A stretch of DNA of 64,000 nt. It comes from Flavobacterium circumlabens. GTDB lineage: Bacteria; Bacteroidota; Bacteroidia; Flavobacteriales; Flavobacteriaceae. Within the stretch, counting starts at the first letter, position 1, and each line of letters opens with the position of its first letter. Location of the stretch: the NCBI RefSeq assembly GCF_004345565.1, contig NZ_SLWA01000004.1, positions 62,001 through 126,000 of the forward strand, in the 5' to 3' direction. The notes under the pieces were generated by a model. That model made no database searches. It saw nothing but the letters and a program-made list of their open reading frames with translations, and was not told where the DNA came from. Shown in pieces: positions 61,769 through 64,000 of this stretch. Both the position numbers and the translations under genes were made by a program.

Positions 61769-61911
61769 TCCAATTTTTTAAAATTCCAAATTCCAAAAGT
61801 TGATTATGCAAAAAAACCGAAACAAACATCGTGATGTCATTTCGGTTTTTGAAGTTTTTATTTTTAAAATTTAAAATGCTAAATTGGAATTTGGAATTTT
61901 AAAAAATTGGA
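61769..61911. repeat. 28-bp perfect inverted repeat around a terminator
   Basis: 61769-61796 (starts TCCAATTTTTTAAAATTCCA) is exactly complementary to 61884-61911 (ends TTAAAAAATTGGA), with 87 bp between them, including the terminator 61812-61850. Almost wholly A/T. The rest of the 300-bp gap shows only the gyrB promoter element. Confidence 0.75.
61812..61850 (-). terminator. Terminator of M16 peptidase gene
   Basis: AAAAACCGAAA (61812-61822) pairs with TTTCGGTTTTT (61840-61850). It sits inside the 28-bp inverted repeat, 69 bp 3' of the peptidase stop. Confidence 0.75.
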
Positions 61912-61918
61912 TTTTTTT

Positions 61919-64000
61919 TTATTGTTTTTTATTAAAATCACCTACATAAATAGAAGTCATTTTATCCAGACTTAAATACTTTTTCAAAGCACTGTTTACT
62001 TCTTGTATTTTCAATGCTTTGACTTTGGTTTCTAAATCATCATAATCTTCCAGTGGTATTCCGTAAGTAAGGTGTGTATTAACCAGACTCATTAAAGTAT
62101 CGTCACTTCCCAATCTGGTTTTTCTCTTATTCTGCCAGCTTACCAGATTTGTTTTCAGTTCTTCTTCTGTAAATCCGTCTTTTAATGCTTTTGTAATTTC
62201 TTCTTTTGTCGCCACTTCAACAGCCGTTTTTTTCGTGGGATTTAAAAATGCATAGTATTCCCAAAAAGCAACATCATTTGTAATCGGAACATCAATAAAT
62301 GAACCTGCCCCGTAACTGATTCCTTCTTTTTCTCTTAATCGCATTGGAATTCTTGACGTTAAGAAACCTCCGCTTCCAATAATTTCATTAACCATAATGA
62401 AAGCTGGATAATCCGGGCTTTTCGTGTCCATTTTTAGACTGATTTTCCCAATAGCCACAGCGTTTTCCTTATCCGGAGTGCTATAATCTTTATCTAATTT
62501 CTGAGTATCAAAATAACTTGGTTTGGCAAGTTCATATTTAGATTTGGAATTCCATTTACCAAAAGTTTTTTCAAGAATTTCAGCGGTAGTTTTAGCATCT
62601 AAATCTCCGATCACACAACCTGTCCCGTTCTGTCCTCCTAAAATATTTTTGTAGAAATCTACTATTTCAGATTGTTTAATCTTCTTAAAAGCATCTATTT
62701 GTTCCTGGATTGTTGATGTATAAAAAATACTTTCTTTCGGATATTTGGAAGTTACTCTTGCAATTTCCGTAAAAGCTACCGACTGAGGATCATTCAGATT
62801 AGATTCCAGGTACGTGTTGTATTCCGTAATAGTCTTTGTTAATTCATTTTCCGGAAAAGTAGAATTCACCAGCAAATCAGATAAAATATCCATTACTTCT
62901 TTAAAGTTTTCTTTATAAGTATTGATATTGATCGATAGGATTTGTCTTGAAAAACCAAAATTCACACTAGATTTCAACTGATCTAATCTATCCTGAATTT
63001 GTTCTTTTGTTCTGGTTTTGGTACCTGTTTTCAGCAATTGTGCCAAAATTCCCCCTACATCAGATTTACCTGCCAGATCTTTCTCGTTACTTACAGGGAA
63101 TTTAAAACTTGCCTGAACTTTTCCTCCTTTTATTTCTTTTTTAACCAATCCGTATTTCGCACCATTACTCAGCTTGCCTTCTACCAGATTTTGTTTTAAA
63201 TTTTTTATGGAAGCTTCAAATGCAGCTGTTTCTTTTTCTAAAGCTTTTCCTTTATAATCTTTAGTAATCGCTGCTATTTGTTCATCTGTAATTTCTACAG
63301 TCTTTAATCGCTGCTCTTCTTTAGACGGAATAAAAATCCCTACAGTTCTGTTGTTGCTATTGAAATATTTTTCTGCAACTCTTTGTATATCTTCTTTTGT
63401 TAATTTCTCAACAGCATCACGATAGATAAACCCAAGTCTGTAATCTCCCGCTCCGATAACTTCTGTCAGATTGATTGCATATGAAATTGTATTGTTTTTT
63501 ATGCTTTCGATCTGTTTAATAATTTTGGCCTTAGCTCTGGCTACATCTTCATCTGTATATTTTGTTGCAGGGATTTTATCCAGCTCTGCCCTTACGATAT
63601 TTTCCGTTTCCTTAATGTCTTTATCATTTGGTACCGCTACTCCAAAATACACAAAACTTGCATCTCTTACTGTTGGCTGCCAGCTGTAAATACTAGATAC
63701 TTTGCGGGTTTCCACTAACGTTTTATACAGGTAACCAGACGGATCTGCCGTTAAAATTTCTGTCAAAGCATCAATTGCAGCATAATCTTTATCAGCGTAA
63801 GGAGCTGTATGATACAAAGCACCTACATTTTTACTGTCCCCTGCTCTTCTTAATTCTACAAATTTCTCTCCATCCTGAGCTGGCTCAATGGTGTAGGTTT
63901 TATCTAAAACTCTTTTTGGTTTTGGTATCACTGAAAAATACTGTCCTATATATTCCAGTGCTTTTTGCTCATCAAATTTACCTGCAATAACCAAAGTTGC
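61919..64000 (-). CDS. M16-family (insulinase-like) metallopeptidase, C-terminal ~690 residues
   Basis: The frame runs off the right edge; the TTG at 63994 is internal. The visible part begins ATLVIAGKFDEQKALEYIGQ, the end of the first M16 lobe, and includes YHTAPYADKDYAAIDALTEI, a second M16 lobe with LVEGKLSNGAKYGLVKKEIK and FKFPVSNEKDLAGKSDVGGI, and EIIGSGGFLTSRIPMRLREK-EGISYG. In two-lobe M16 enzymes the HxxEH zinc motif is in the first lobe, which lies outside the window, so activity cannot be judged. Probably a periplasmic or exported peptidase of the pqqL/PPF-like group. Confidence 0.92.
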   Translation of the reverse strand, partial: ATLVIAGKFDEQKALEYIGQYFSVIPKPKRVLDKTYTIEPAQDGEKFVELRRAGDSKNVGALYHTAPYADKDYAAIDALTEILTADPSGYLYKTLVETRKVSSIYSWQPTVRDASFVYFGVAVPNDKDIKETENIVRAELDKIPATKYTDEDVARAKAKIIKQIESIKNNTISYAINLTEVIGAGDYRLGFIYRDAVEKLTKEDIQRVAEKYFNSNNRTVGIFIPSKEEQRLKTVEITDEQIAAITKDYKGKALEKETAAFEASIKNLKQNLVEGKLSNGAKYGLVKKEIKGGKVQASFKFPVSNEKDLAGKSDVGGILAQLLKTGTKTRTKEQIQDRLDQLKSSVNFGFSRQILSININTYKENFKEVMDILSDLLVNSTFPENELTKTITEYNTYLESNLNDPQSVAFTEIARVTSKYPKESIFYTSTIQEQIDAFKKIKQSEIVDFYKNILGGQNGTGCVIGDLDAKTTAEILEKTFGKWNSKSKYELAKPSYFDTQKLDKDYSTPDKENAVAIGKISLKMDTKSPDYPAFIMVNEIIGSGGFLTSRIPMRLREKEGISYGAGSFIDVPITNDVAFWEYYAFLNPTKKTAVEVATKEEITKALKDGFTEEELKTNLVSWQNKRKTRLGSDDTLMSLVNTHLTYGIPLEDYDDLETKVKALKIQEVNSALKKYLSLDKMTSIYVGDFNKKQ

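Overview
The window reads as chromosomal DNA of a Flavobacterium-type member of the Bacteroidota. The support is low GC, promoters of the TAnnTTTG type in place of a sigma70 -10 box, a fused SecDF, PorP/SprF and gliding-motility C-terminal domain proteins of the type IX secretion system, many SxC lipoproteins, and TonB receptors with a CarboxypepD_reg-like domain. No rRNA, tRNA, CRISPR array, transposase, integrase or phage structural gene was seen.

Layout. 1-6.5 kb: a stress block on the + strand (Dps C-terminus, CsbD, a small AraC-type regulator, a single-domain response regulator, a CHASE3-PAS histidine kinase, a DUF4142 lipoprotein, a beta-barrel, and then small membrane or coiled-coil proteins of the Lmo0937, YtxH and holin-like types). 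6.5-9.1 kb: a lipoprotein and prfA on the - strand. 9.1-21.1 kb: an accessory zone of short, unrelated, mostly single genes, many recalling phage defence or alarmone/nucleotide signalling: a CBS protein with a HEPN-like RNGVMH motif, a stand-alone RelA/SpoT synthetase, a TIR/deoxyribosyltransferase-like protein, a superinfection-immunity/SHOCT protein, an XRE regulator, a 33-aa membrane peptide with its own promoter and terminator, a serine hydrolase and a Pmp3-like protein. A palindromic repeat of about 120-150 bp recurs eight times in this zone, always in one orientation and usually within 25 bp of a stop codon. 21-28.6 kb: PhzF, DUF3592, YdcF-like, AraC, a TetX-like flavin monooxygenase and topoisomerase III, with dispersed repeats around topB. 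28.9-37.6 kb: MFS permease, two TonB-dependent siderophore-type receptors around a DUF4198 protein (probable iron acquisition), and an APC permease. 37.7-49 kb: valS, DUF1573, a lipoprotein, a T9SS set (gliding-motility C-terminal domain protein, PorP/SprF, OmpA/PD40) and a retropepsin-like PDZ protein. 49-64 kb: housekeeping genes (aminotransferase, folE, cysS, yidD, lgt, secDF, mdh, gyrB and the C-terminal part of an M16 peptidase), interrupted by an apparently perfect 725-bp tandem duplication that truncates one copy of a PagL-like outer-membrane hydrolase.

The strongest candidates for something undescribed are (i) the repeat-punctuated, cassette-like array at 12.4-21.1 kb, (ii) a row of hairpins at 17.10-17.23 kb whose stems differ from unit to unit but always pair, and (iii) the small transcription unit for a 33-aa cationic/hydrophobic peptide between repeats D and E. 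Family names come from recognising motifs by eye; no database search was run.
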